Assembly (NCBI RefSeq): GCF_030159955.1
Contig: NZ_BSNK01000002.1
Span: 124,001-188,000 of the forward strand
Reading direction: 5' to 3'
Length of the DNA stretch: 64,000 bases
From: Algimonas ampicilliniresistens
GTDB taxonomy: Bacteria; Pseudomonadota; Alphaproteobacteria; Caulobacterales; Maricaulaceae
Shown: piece after piece, positions 37,884 to 45,104 of the stretch
Layout: the number at the start of each line of letters is the position of its first letter
Position numbering within the stretch: position 1 is the stretch's first letter
Program-made: the position numbers and the translations under genes
Notes under the pieces: model-generated
What the model saw: only the letters and a program-made list of their open reading frames with translations
Databases searched by the model: none
What the model was told of the DNA's origin: nothing

Positions 37884-37918
37884 GACCGCCCGGCGCGGAG
37901 CCGAGCGGTCTGGGTTTT
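37884..37918. terminator. GC-rich hairpin downstream of the DUF736 gene
   Basis: GACCGCCCGGCGCGGAGCCGAGCGGTC (37884-37910) folds into a stem with minor mismatches and is followed on the plus strand by TGGGTTTT. An inverted near-copy (24 of 27 positions) stands at 38879-38905, so the two hairpins bracket the DUF736 segment. Confidence 0.5.
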
Positions 37919-37933
37919 GGTCGTCCCGAGAGA

Positions 37934-38260
37934 CTAGCCTGCCGGGTTCCAGAGGATGACGTGGCGGGTCTCGTCATTCTTGACCGGCGCGATGTTGGCG
38001 TAGACCTTACGCGGTCCGATCTCCGGAGAGGCGAGGGTCAGGGAAACATATTCGCGCCCCGATGACTTCGCCGTTCTCACCCAGCCTGCCCCGATGGGAG
38101 CGCCTTGGCCGCCGGCCAGCACCCGATAGTCGGGCTGGTCTGTGCCGTCCTGCTTGAGGCCGTTCGCGACGATGCGGATAGGGGTGGACAGGGAGAGCAT
38201 CGAGAGCGTGCCCTCGAAGCCTGTGTCGGTTTCAGTGATATAGCCCAGTGCATTTGCCAT
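37934..38260 (-). CDS. DUF736 family protein, second copy
   Basis: A 108-residue DUF736 protein (MANALGYITETDTGFEGTLSML, later PDYRVLAGG and REYVSLTLASPEIGPRKVYANI). It is clearly different in sequence from the copy at 16822-17133, so the two are not a recent duplication. Two upstream in-frame ATGs exist; I choose 38260 because GGAG is then about 9 bases away and MAN is the usual family start. Function unknown. Confidence 0.85.
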   Translation of the reverse strand: MANALGYITETDTGFEGTLSMLSLSTPIRIVANGLKQDGTDQPDYRVLAGGQGAPIGAGWVRTAKSSGREYVSLTLASPEIGPRKVYANIAPVKNDETRHVILWNPAG

Positions 38261-38283
38261 GGTCATTTTCTCCATAAGTTCGT

Positions 38284-38506
38284 CGCGAGGGCCCGATGCC
38301 CTGTTGACGAGCGACCGGCAGGGCGGCGCGGCAGGGTCGGCCACCGCTCTTCGCGGGCGGAACGAAGAGGAGCACCGGTGGAGGGTGCGACTTTGTCTCG
38401 CGAGGAATGCCGCGAAGCGGCAGGGGAAAGTCGTGCGTGGAACCGGTTGGCCGGGCCTGACGGGTCGACCAGGTCAGTCTCTTCAACAGGGCATCGGGCC
38501 CTCGCG
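38284..38506. repeat. Perfect 24-bp inverted repeat pair
   Basis: CGCGAGGGCCCGATGCCCTG plus TTGA at 38284-38307 reappears as its exact reverse complement at 38483-38506, with 175 bases between. The left arm lies directly upstream of the DUF736 start. Confidence 0.9.
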
Positions 38507-38878
38507 TTAGCCTATGTCTTGTGGAGAGGATGGCTCTGGCAAATGCACTGGGCGAGCCTTCCGCCGAGACCGATTCAGGCTTTTAGGGAACGCCATCAGG
38601 TCATGCAAGGTTCTCTATCCTGATCCGTATCGTCATGAATGGCCGGGCTTATTCGATACAGCCAGCCTGACTACCGGGTGCTGGTTGGCGGCATTCTTAT
38701 GGTGTTCATTGGGCGGGCTGAGTGAGACCGGCACTCTCGATCCGGCTCGAATTGCTGGCCCTTGCCTTCTCGGAGAACGGACTTTGCAGGTTCGCCATTG
38801 GGTCCATGCAGTCAACATTGGCGAGACCCGCCGTGTCATCCATTCCCTCGCGGTTGTTAAGGTAGTGACCTAAAAACA

Positions 38879-38905
38879 GACCGTCCGGCTCTGCGCCGGG
38901 CGGTC
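38879..38905. repeat. Hairpin, inverted copy of the one at 37884
   Basis: GACCGTCCGGCTCTGCGCCGGGCGGTC is a strong stem-loop; its reverse complement matches the 37884-37910 hairpin at 24 of 27 positions. No T-tract follows on either strand. Confidence 0.7.
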
Positions 38906-39155
38906 GCTGGATACGGTGCGGTCTGCACCTCGCGACCAGTCTTACAAAGATACTTTGATTGCAAAACCACGCTCCTAAAGCGGGCTGGATTTTGCCCGTC
39001 GGACGGACAGAGGATCTACAAGATATAAGCTGACTACCGAGCATGACGAAGGCCGTCCCTGCGGGGACGGCCTTGGCCGGAGGCGATGCGGGATTGCCGC
39101 GATCGCTCCTGTCGCTCCCAAAGGATTGGAGAATATCCTGCGGAGCGTGTGGCGT

Positions 39156-39177
39156 GGCTCCCTCGCGAGAGGGAGCC
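39156..39177 (-). terminator. Hairpin directly after parB
   Basis: GGCTCCCTC-GCGA-GAGGGAGCC is a perfect 9-bp stem with a GCGA loop, 4 bases after the parB stop. A second perfect hairpin (AAGGCCGTCCC/GGGACGGCCTT, 39049-39074) lies about 80 bases further. Neither has a T-tract, but together they probably end the operon. Confidence 0.6.
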
Positions 39178-39181
39178 TATA

Positions 39182-41152
39182 TCAAGCGGCTTTGGACTTG
39201 CCTTTGGAAGCCGTCTCACGCTGCGCTATCTCGCTGGTTTTATGCTCTGCGAGGGCTTTGGCGACCTCTGCCGCCGCCCCGGCAGGCGGGCATGTCGCCC
39301 GGTCCAGATAGTGGGTCGGCACGGTCTGCATCCAGCGCGGACGCCAGTCCGGCTGGGCCGTGTCCTTGCCGACGACATCAGGGTCGAGACGGTTGCGAAG
39401 GGCTGCTTTCTGCTTGGTTCCGGTCTCGCTGATGAGGCCATCAGCGAACCGCTTCCCACCAATGTCCTTGAGCATCGCATTGATGACGCGCTTGTCGCGT
39501 AGAATGTCGAAGAACGCATCGTCCGGCGACCAAAGTGCGGCCAAGTCCGGCTGAATGGTGGTTGCGACCGTCTCTACAATGTCTTCATCGGCGCAGAGCG
39601 TCAGGCTCATGGCCAGCGTCATGACGCGCATGACGGTTGCATCGTCTTGCGCCAGCAGGGACGCGAAGACCTCGGTAAAGGGGTTTGCGGCAAGCTGCTT
39701 TGGCTCTCCATAATATGGGTCTTCCGCTTTCAAGCCGAGCAGGTCGAAGACCGCTCGCCGTTCTTCTGCAAGACGCACCGCGCCTTGGCTCAGCGCGACA
39801 CTCTCCGTTGTCCCGTCCTTCCGGCTTGTCGTTTTCTGCGGCTCCACGGTCCAGCGATACGACCCAACCAGCATATGCGTCACGGCCAGCCGCAAGGCGA
39901 CGCCGGGATGATCCAGCAGGGTCGCGATCGTTGCGGCATGGCGGTGCAGACGCACATATTCCGCGACGGGTCCGCTCATTTCTGGCTTGGCCATGCTGGC
40001 CTCTGCCTTGGCGCTCGTATCGTTAGGCCGGATGATGGCGTCGATGCGCGCAATGTCCGCCTTGTGCAGCAGACCTTCGCGGATGCGCACCGAGCCGTCA
40101 TGCCCGACCTCGATGAAGACCTTGCCGCCCGCGCGCCGCTCGCGGTCGCCATAGTCCCAACTGTCGAGAGATTTTCCGCGCTCCAAGATGACGACATCCG
40201 CCCATCCTTTGGCCCGCAAGGCGTCCGCCTTTTCCGCTATGGCGCGGTTCTGATGTGTCCAGAACAGGTCCGCGTCCTGAAAGTAGCCGCTGCCTTCCTC
40301 CCGACCGAACAGGTCACTGATGACGTTGCCGGGATAGTCGGACAGGTCGAACAAGGCCGCGCTCGTCGCGATGGACGCGCCGCCCGTCAGCCACTCCTTG
40401 AGGTAGCTTTCCTGTGGCGCGTAGTCCTCGCCGCGCCAGAGTTCCAGCCACGCGGCCTGCTGCTCCTTCGTCGCCATCGTCATGTAGCGCAGGCTGGTCT
40501 GGCTGATCTCCTCCGCCTCGTAGAGGGCGAGGATGTCGGCATGGACATCGGCCAAGGCCAGCACCCGCTTCACCCGCAACTCCGTCAAGCCGAAGGTGAC
40601 CGCGATGGACTTGGCCGTCTCTCCCGCACCCGCCAACGCCTTGAAGGCGGCGAGTTGTTCCAGTTCGGTCGAGGGCAGCCGCGCCACGTTCTCCAAGAGC
40701 GAGGCTTCCAGCGCGGCGAGGTCGTCACCGGACTGCATGACGAGGCAGGGTGCGGTGACAACCTCGCCCGTCTCTTGCGCCTTGCGCCGCAGCGCGAATA
40801 GGCGGCGGCGTCCGGCAACCACGCCGTACCCCTTGTCCTCCTTGCGCACGAGCAGCGACTGGTTGACGCCGGACGCGAGAACGCTCGGATAGATGTCGGC
40901 AATGTCCGGCGCGTCCGCGCCGTGTCGCATGTTCAGCTTGGACACGTGCAGCTTGGCCACGTCGATGACCTGCACGGCCTCGACCGTCGCGGGTCGGGAT
41001 GGGGCGGGCAGACGCTTGGGCGGCTCACCCGTCGTCGTCTTGGGTTTGGGGTGCGCCGCTTTTCCGGGCTTCGTCTTGGCCGTCTTCGGGGCACTCTTTG
41101 AGGCAGTCTTCGCCGCTTTCTGCGGGCGTATCTTCACTTGCTGGGCGGTCAT
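39182..41152 (-). CDS. parB: ParB/RepB/Spo0J family protein
   Basis: A 656-residue ParB-like protein, far longer than chromosomal ParB. A basic, Lys/Ala/Pro-rich N-terminus (about 1-70) precedes the ParB/sulfiredoxin-like nuclease fold (LHVSKLNMRHG, then GVVAGRRRLFAL and LLENVARLPSTELEQLAAF) and a helix-turn-helix (AKSIAVTFGLTELRVKRVLALADV). The last 400 residues are of a type common in ICE and plasmid ParB-like proteins; the role there is unclear. No ParA is next to it. The start at 41152 overlaps the upstream gene by 4 bases (ATGA). Confidence 0.88.
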   Translation of the reverse strand: MTAQQVKIRPQKAAKTASKSAPKTAKTKPGKAAHPKPKTTTGEPPKRLPAPSRPATVEAVQVIDVAKLHVSKLNMRHGADAPDIADIYPSVLASGVNQSLLVRKEDKGYGVVAGRRRLFALRRKAQETGEVVTAPCLVMQSGDDLAALEASLLENVARLPSTELEQLAAFKALAGAGETAKSIAVTFGLTELRVKRVLALADVHADILALYEAEEISQTSLRYMTMATKEQQAAWLELWRGEDYAPQESYLKEWLTGGASIATSAALFDLSDYPGNVISDLFGREEGSGYFQDADLFWTHQNRAIAEKADALRAKGWADVVILERGKSLDSWDYGDRERRAGGKVFIEVGHDGSVRIREGLLHKADIARIDAIIRPNDTSAKAEASMAKPEMSGPVAEYVRLHRHAATIATLLDHPGVALRLAVTHMLVGSYRWTVEPQKTTSRKDGTTESVALSQGAVRLAEERRAVFDLLGLKAEDPYYGEPKQLAANPFTEVFASLLAQDDATVMRVMTLAMSLTLCADEDIVETVATTIQPDLAALWSPDDAFFDILRDKRVINAMLKDIGGKRFADGLISETGTKQKAALRNRLDPDVVGKDTAQPDWRPRWMQTVPTHYLDRATCPPAGAAAEVAKALAEHKTSEIAQRETASKGKSKAA

Positions 41153-41796
41153 GGTCGTTCTCCTTGGGTGAGTTGGTCGATGAGGTCGCACAGGTCCATC
41201 TGCGCACGGCCGACCTCATCGAAGAGTCCGTGGTCGCAGGATTTCTGCTCCGCCGCCGGGTTCCGGCGCGGGCGCATGGGTTGCTGGGTCAGGGCGGTCA
41301 GCCGCTCGCCAAGCGTGACGGGACGGACGCCGTGGACGAGCGTCTGTTCTCCGACCTCGGTCGGCTCCGACCGCAAGGCCGCAGGCGTTGGATCGCATGG
41401 GGTCCGGGCGTCCGCGTCCGGTATGACAAGCTGGACGATCTCGCGCCGCGCCGGGCGGCGCAGCCCGCGCTGGCGCACGGCCTCCGGGTCTTCCGTCACT
41501 TCGGCAATGGCGACGCGGTGGCCCGCTTTCAACAGCCGAGCGATGTAGGCTTCCGACGCGTGAACCGGGATGCCCGCCATTGGGATGGGCTTCCCGTCAT
41601 GCTTGCCGCGCTTGGTCAGCGCGATGCCGAGCGTCGCCGCCATCGCTTTCGCATCCTCGAAGAATACTTCGTAGAAGTCGCCCATCCGGTAGAGCAGCAG
41701 CGTGTCGGCTCCGGCGTCCGCCTTGATGCGCAAATATTGGCGCATCATCGGGGTCGGTTGGGCGGGGTCCGCCGCCAAAGTCGCGGCGCGGGTCAT
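41149..41796 (-). CDS. Stand-alone MutS domain I protein
   Basis: A 215-residue protein whose first 130 residues match the mismatch-recognition domain of MutS: TPMMRQYLRIKADAGADTLLLYRMGDFYEVFFEDA, then GIALTKRG, IPMAGIPVHASEAYIARLLKAGHRVAI and RREIVQLVIP. The F-Y-E mismatch-binding triad is intact at 41-43. The other MutS domains, including clamp and ATPase, are absent; the last 85 residues are a short unrelated tail. It could bind mismatches without starting repair. It is translationally coupled to parB and the gene before it, so it is not a degraded full-length mutS. Confidence 0.85.
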   Translation of the reverse strand: MTRAATLAADPAQPTPMMRQYLRIKADAGADTLLLYRMGDFYEVFFEDAKAMAATLGIALTKRGKHDGKPIPMAGIPVHASEAYIARLLKAGHRVAIAEVTEDPEAVRQRGLRRPARREIVQLVIPDADARTPCDPTPAALRSEPTEVGEQTLVHGVRPVTLGERLTALTQQPMRPRRNPAAEQKSCDHGLFDEVGRAQMDLCDLIDQLTQGERP

Positions 41797-42272
41797 GCCG
41801 CAGCCTCGGCGTCGGTGTAGCCGCATCCCGCGCATAGGCGCGCCAGCGCCGCGCGGGCCGTCTCAAGCGCTTCCGGCAGAAGTTGGTTGGCGACCTCCGA
41901 CAGATAGGCATTGTCGCTATCGGGATAGTTCGCCTCGATGCCCCAGAGGCTGGCGGCGTGGTCATCCAGCGTGACGCCCGCGCGGGACACGCAAACGACA
42001 ATCCCGCAATAGAACCACTCGTCCGCCTCCCATGCCTCCATGACGCTCTTGGCTCTCGCCATGGTGGTCTCTAGGTCGGCGTGGGTCTTGCCCGCGCCGA
42101 TATATCCGGCGTCTTGCGGGTCCAATGTCGGCCAGAATCCATCTTGGCGTTTGTCCGGGGCATCAGGGATGTCGTCGCGTACGATGCGAGCCGTCACGGT
42201 AAACCCATCCGCCTCGGTGGTGATGACGTCGCCTTCGCAGACATAGGCGTCGAAGCTCTCGCGGAAGGTCAT
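41793..42272 (-). CDS. Unknown protein in the ardA-parB operon
   Basis: A 159-residue acidic protein without a recognised domain (MTFRESFDAYVCEGDVITTEADGFTVTARIVRDD and, further on, MEAWEADEWFYCGIVVCVSRAGVTLDDHAASLWGIE). Similar proteins accompany ArdA and ParB-like genes on alphaproteobacterial mobile elements. GAGGG lies 7 bases before the ATG; it overlaps both neighbours by 4 bases. Acidic, small, and next to ardA: a DNA-mimic role is conceivable but untested. Confidence 0.75.
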   Translation of the reverse strand: MTFRESFDAYVCEGDVITTEADGFTVTARIVRDDIPDAPDKRQDGFWPTLDPQDAGYIGAGKTHADLETTMARAKSVMEAWEADEWFYCGIVVCVSRAGVTLDDHAASLWGIEANYPDSDNAYLSEVANQLLPEALETARAALARLCAGCGYTDAEAAA

Positions 42273-42529
42273 GTCGTTGCCCTCGGAGAGGGCGAGAGCT
42301 TTACGAAGACGGGTTCCAAACCCGATTTGTGGCTGCTTCCGAACAGGGACAGACCCATGAATGGGTCGCGCGTGAGGTTTTCAGCGCAGACCGTGCGGTC
42401 ATACCCGTCCGGGTGCAGGACGATGTCGCCAACCCGGACTTCCGAGATATGCTTTGCTTTGTATCCGTCCGGGCATTTGGCTTCTTTCCAGACGCGCGAG
42501 TCTGTGCATTCGCTCTTTGGGAGGGACAT
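42269..42529 (-). CDS. Small unknown protein in the ardA-parB operon
   Basis: An 86-residue protein (MSLPKSECTDSRVWKEAKCPDGYKAKHISEVRVGDIVLHPDG) with no recognised domain; the middle suggests a short beta fold. The start at 42529 is chosen from GGAGG 8 bases upstream, one base after the ardA stop; the frame extends further upstream inside ardA. Confidence 0.65.
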   Translation of the reverse strand: MSLPKSECTDSRVWKEAKCPDGYKAKHISEVRVGDIVLHPDGYDRTVCAENLTRDPFMGLSLFGSSHKSGLEPVFVKLSPSPRATT

Positions 42530-42530
42530 C

Positions 42531-43205
42531 CTAGCGTCCTCCGAAGACGTGGACTTCGGCATGGCCCGTCTGGACGGTGAACACGTCGCCGTTGATCTCC
42601 ATGTCTCGGCCCATCGCCGCATAGTCGATGTAGTGCCGAAGGCTCTCCGGGACGGCTGGGCCGCACTCGGCGGTCAATTCCTCGGCATAGTCCGCAAGAC
42701 TCTCATACGCGCCGCAATAGTCCTCGAACGCTTTGCGCGCGTCGTTTAAGTCCTGACCGAAGTGCTCCAGTACCTTCGCGCCCAACGCGCCGCGTTCCTC
42801 GATAAAGGCCGCGATTTCCGCGACGCTCTCGAAGCTCTGATATTCCTCGATGCGCGCACCCTCGAACCCGGCATGGTCGTGGATGGCCCATTCTTCCGCC
42901 CCCGGCTCCGGACTGGCCGCGAGCATGGCGCTGGTGTCCGCGCGCATCTCGTAGGAATCCTCTGCCCAAATCCAGCGACCGTGCAGAGTGCCGCCATTGT
43001 AGCTGGCCAGACACGCCACATAGATGGCCGGGCGCTCGCCGCCGGGGTGGGCGGGTTCGCGCTCGGACTCTCCCATCAATGGCCCGCCCGTGGCTGGCGC
43101 GCCCGCGCCAGAGGGGAGAGGCATAGGGGGCGCGCCAGCGCCGCCGCCGCAAGGCGGCAACTCCGGGGTCTCGGAAAGCGGGTCGGTGTGGGATCGTGGG
43201 GCCAT
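42531..43205 (-). CDS. ardA: Antirestriction protein ArdA
   Basis: A 224-residue ArdA. After a Gly/Pro/Ala-rich extension of about 58 residues comes the family start IYVACLASYNGGTLHGRWIWA, then EEWAIHDHAGFEG, and the acidic C-terminal region FEDYCGAYESLADYAEELT. ArdA mimics B-form DNA and inhibits type I restriction enzymes in the recipient. The extension is unusual relative to the typical 165-residue protein; an internal ATG (43076) could give a normal-sized product, but the listed ATG has AGAAGGA at ideal distance. Confidence 0.88.
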   Translation of the reverse strand: MAPRSHTDPLSETPELPPCGGGAGAPPMPLPSGAGAPATGGPLMGESEREPAHPGGERPAIYVACLASYNGGTLHGRWIWAEDSYEMRADTSAMLAASPEPGAEEWAIHDHAGFEGARIEEYQSFESVAEIAAFIEERGALGAKVLEHFGQDLNDARKAFEDYCGAYESLADYAEELTAECGPAVPESLRHYIDYAAMGRDMEINGDVFTVQTGHAEVHVFGGR

Positions 43206-43634
43206 GTCGCATCCTTCTCTGTCCCGCCCCGCGCAGTTTCCCCCGGCAGGCGGGGGTGGGCGGCGAAGAGGCAGGTCAGGCGCGGGGCATCAGGGCGGGG
43301 CGCAAGGGCACAGGTAGGCAGGCACGGACATACGAAACAACGTTCAGTCCCGACGCCCTTGCGCGCCGACCGCCCCGTGCCATCCCTGCCGGTCGCCCAC
43401 CCCCGTCTGCCGAGGGAAACCCACTCAAAAGAGCCGGCGCGTCAGCGCCGTCCGCATGGCTGTCAATGTTGAGACGATTGCGGTCGGGATCTGTGCCGCA
43501 TCAGCGGCCCCTTGAGCCGGGCCGATGCCCGGCGCGCCATGGGATGAAAGCCCGGAGGGCGGAGACAAGCGAAGCGCAGGCTCCGTTCACGCGAGCCCGG
43601 TCGCGCGGTACGCGCGAGGCGCCAGATGTTTTAG
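43206..43634. other. GC-rich intergenic region
   Basis: About 430 GC-rich bases without a convincing gene, between the ardA start and the convergent end of the lipoprotein gene. Contains the promoter of the ardA-parB operon presumably. Short overlapping frames are all Arg/Pro/Gly-rich shadows. Confidence 0.4.
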
Positions 43635-44219
43635 CTACTGCTGCAGCTCGCTCTGAGGGATCCAGCCGCCGGACGTGAGGACCATGTCTGTCGCAACCTC
43701 GCGCGGCTCACCCTGGATCCACGGAAGATAATCCGTCCCCGCAAAAACATCTGCGGCCCAAGGCTCAATATCGGTCAGTGCTGTTATGAAGCGAACGTTC
43801 GACACGGTCGATCCAAAGGTTTCCGTCGGCTCCGTGAAGCCAATGATCCCGGTTACCTCGATGTCTGCAAAGCAAAGGTTCGGGGCCCCCTCCGAGCTTT
43901 GCCCATTTTTCAGATAGGGCCGGATCGCATCGGTCAGGCTGTAATTCAAGCCGATGCCGTCTTGGCGGCGCGTGAGCAGGCCCTGCTCCACGAGAGCGTC
44001 CAGCTGTGGATTTGGACGGATGGACGGGGCTTGAGCGATCACACCGTCCCGCGGACGTGTGCCGATTTGCGAACAGGCTTTCCGGTCTACGTAGCTGTCA
44101 CGAAGCGCTTGTAGAAAAACATCGTCCGAGACTTTGTCGTCGGGCCCACCGCTACATGACACGATCAGCAAAGAGAAAAGCGAAACGGACACAATGCCGA
44201 GAGATGTGGTTCGCATCAT
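43635..44219 (-). CDS. Putative lipoprotein of unknown function
   Basis: A 194-residue protein with a lipoprotein signal (TSLGIVSVSLFSLLIVSC, Cys about 22). The mature part starts with a helical region (DDVFLQALRDSYVDRK) and contains two more Cys; no family recognised. It is transcribed divergently from imuA. Confidence 0.7.
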   Translation of the reverse strand: MMRTTSLGIVSVSLFSLLIVSCSGGPDDKVSDDVFLQALRDSYVDRKACSQIGTRPRDGVIAQAPSIRPNPQLDALVEQGLLTRRQDGIGLNYSLTDAIRPYLKNGQSSEGAPNLCFADIEVTGIIGFTEPTETFGSTVSNVRFITALTDIEPWAADVFAGTDYLPWIQGEPREVATDMVLTSGGWIPQSELQQ

Positions 44220-44373
44220 GCGACCTCCATTCGTCCCAGCTCAGTCAATCTTGTTCACATGCGAGCGTAAGGTCAACCTCGCTGTCTATCTCTCACATGA
44301 AAACGAAGAGATCCGGGATGTCTCAGGAGCTGAACATACCCACAGCCTAGTTAGGATAAAATTCCTGTTTTGC

Positions 44374-44409
44374 TTGACGAGCTCGCTTTAATGAGAACAA
44401 AGCACGAAC
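44374..44409 (+). promoter_or_regulatory. LexA-box promoter of imuA
   Basis: GAAC-AAAGCAC-GAAC at 44395-44409 is the alphaproteobacterial SOS box (GTTC-N7-GTTC read on the other strand). A -35-like TTGACG stands at 44374-44379, so the box covers the place of the -10 element. DNA damage would relieve LexA repression here. The box ends only 2 bases before the proposed imuA ATG, suggesting a leaderless or near-leaderless message. Confidence 0.82.
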
Positions 44410-44411
44410 TT

Positions 44412-45104
44412 ATGTCAACCCTGCAGGACATAAGATCACATGTCGGCCTTGTTTCCGGACAGGACTTCCCGGCCAATGAAGACAGCATCCGGCTGGACTC
44501 CGCCGAGCCGATCGCCGCTGCCCGCGTCCACGAAGTGACGGGGTCTCTTCGCACATCCTTGGCCCTCGCCGTCATTGCAAAGTCAACGGGACGGATCTTC
44601 TGGGTTGCGATCGGAGGCCGGTCTCGATCCCTCCGCGCCCGGGGCCTTCGCCCCTATGGCGACCCGGCGCACCTCATTCTCGTCGAGACCGCCAATCGCG
44701 ACGAGACCCTCTGGGCGGCCGAGCAAGCCTTGCGCTGCCGCGGGGCGGGCGCGGTCATCATCGACATCGACAAGGGACCGGACCTGTCCGAGAGCCGACG
44801 CCTCCAGATCGCCGCACAAGTCGGCGGCGGGATCGGCCTCGTCCTCATCCGACGCCATGCGCAGTCCTCGGCCTGCCAGACCCGATGGCATTGCGAGAGC
44901 GAAGAGGGGTCTGGGTCCGACTGGGTGTGGAGCCTGACCCGCAACAAGCGCGGCCGCCCGCGCGCCTGGTCCGTGCGGGGCGACCCGCCCGAACATCTCG
45001 TCCACCCGCCCGATCTCTGCCCTTCCTTGGAAACCCCACCCATCCATGCGCCCATCCGTTTCACGACGCACCCTCGCTCTCTGGTTTCCGGAGCTGCCGC
45101 TTGA
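44412..45104 (+). CDS. imuA: ImuA, RecA-like SOS mutagenesis protein
   Basis: A 230-residue ImuA (SulA/RecA-related). It contains VHEVTGSLRTSLALAVIA and the strands LILVETANRDETLWAAEQALRCRGAGAVIIDI. ImuA works with ImuB and DnaE2 in translesion synthesis. The ATG at 44412 is preferred because it follows the LexA box; an ATG at 44391 and a TTG at 44370 are in frame but would put the operator within the coding sequence. The 3' end overlaps imuB by 59 bases. Confidence 0.87.
   Translation: MSTLQDIRSHVGLVSGQDFPANEDSIRLDSAEPIAAARVHEVTGSLRTSLALAVIAKSTGRIFWVAIGGRSRSLRARGLRPYGDPAHLILVETANRDETLWAAEQALRCRGAGAVIIDIDKGPDLSESRRLQIAAQVGGGIGLVLIRRHAQSSACQTRWHCESEEGSGSDWVWSLTRNKRGRPRAWSVRGDPPEHLVHPPDLCPSLETPPIHAPIRFTTHPRSLVSGAAA

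Larger units (their letters stand above)
38261..39155. other. Long intergenic region with inverted repeats
   Basis: No convincing gene in nearly 900 bases. It holds a perfect 24-bp inverted repeat (38284-38307 and 38483-38506), a GC-rich hairpin (38879-38905), and a perfect 11-bp-stem hairpin (39049-39074). Several short frames on both strands have no protein-like composition. It may carry a regulatory RNA, a replication or partition site for the ParB-like protein, or a decayed gene. Confidence 0.5.

Noticed and set aside
38514-38873. 119-codon plus-strand frame in the DUF736-parB gap
   Set aside because: No ribosome-binding site, no domain, and uneven composition; not enough to call a gene.
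39647-40801. 384-codon plus-strand open frame
   Set aside because: Antisense to the ParB-like gene, whose domains are clear; no protein features on the plus strand.
41149-41796. MutS-like gene as a broken full-length mutS
   Set aside because: Start, stop and 4-base overlaps with both neighbours are intact, and no MutS core or ATPase sequence follows in any frame.
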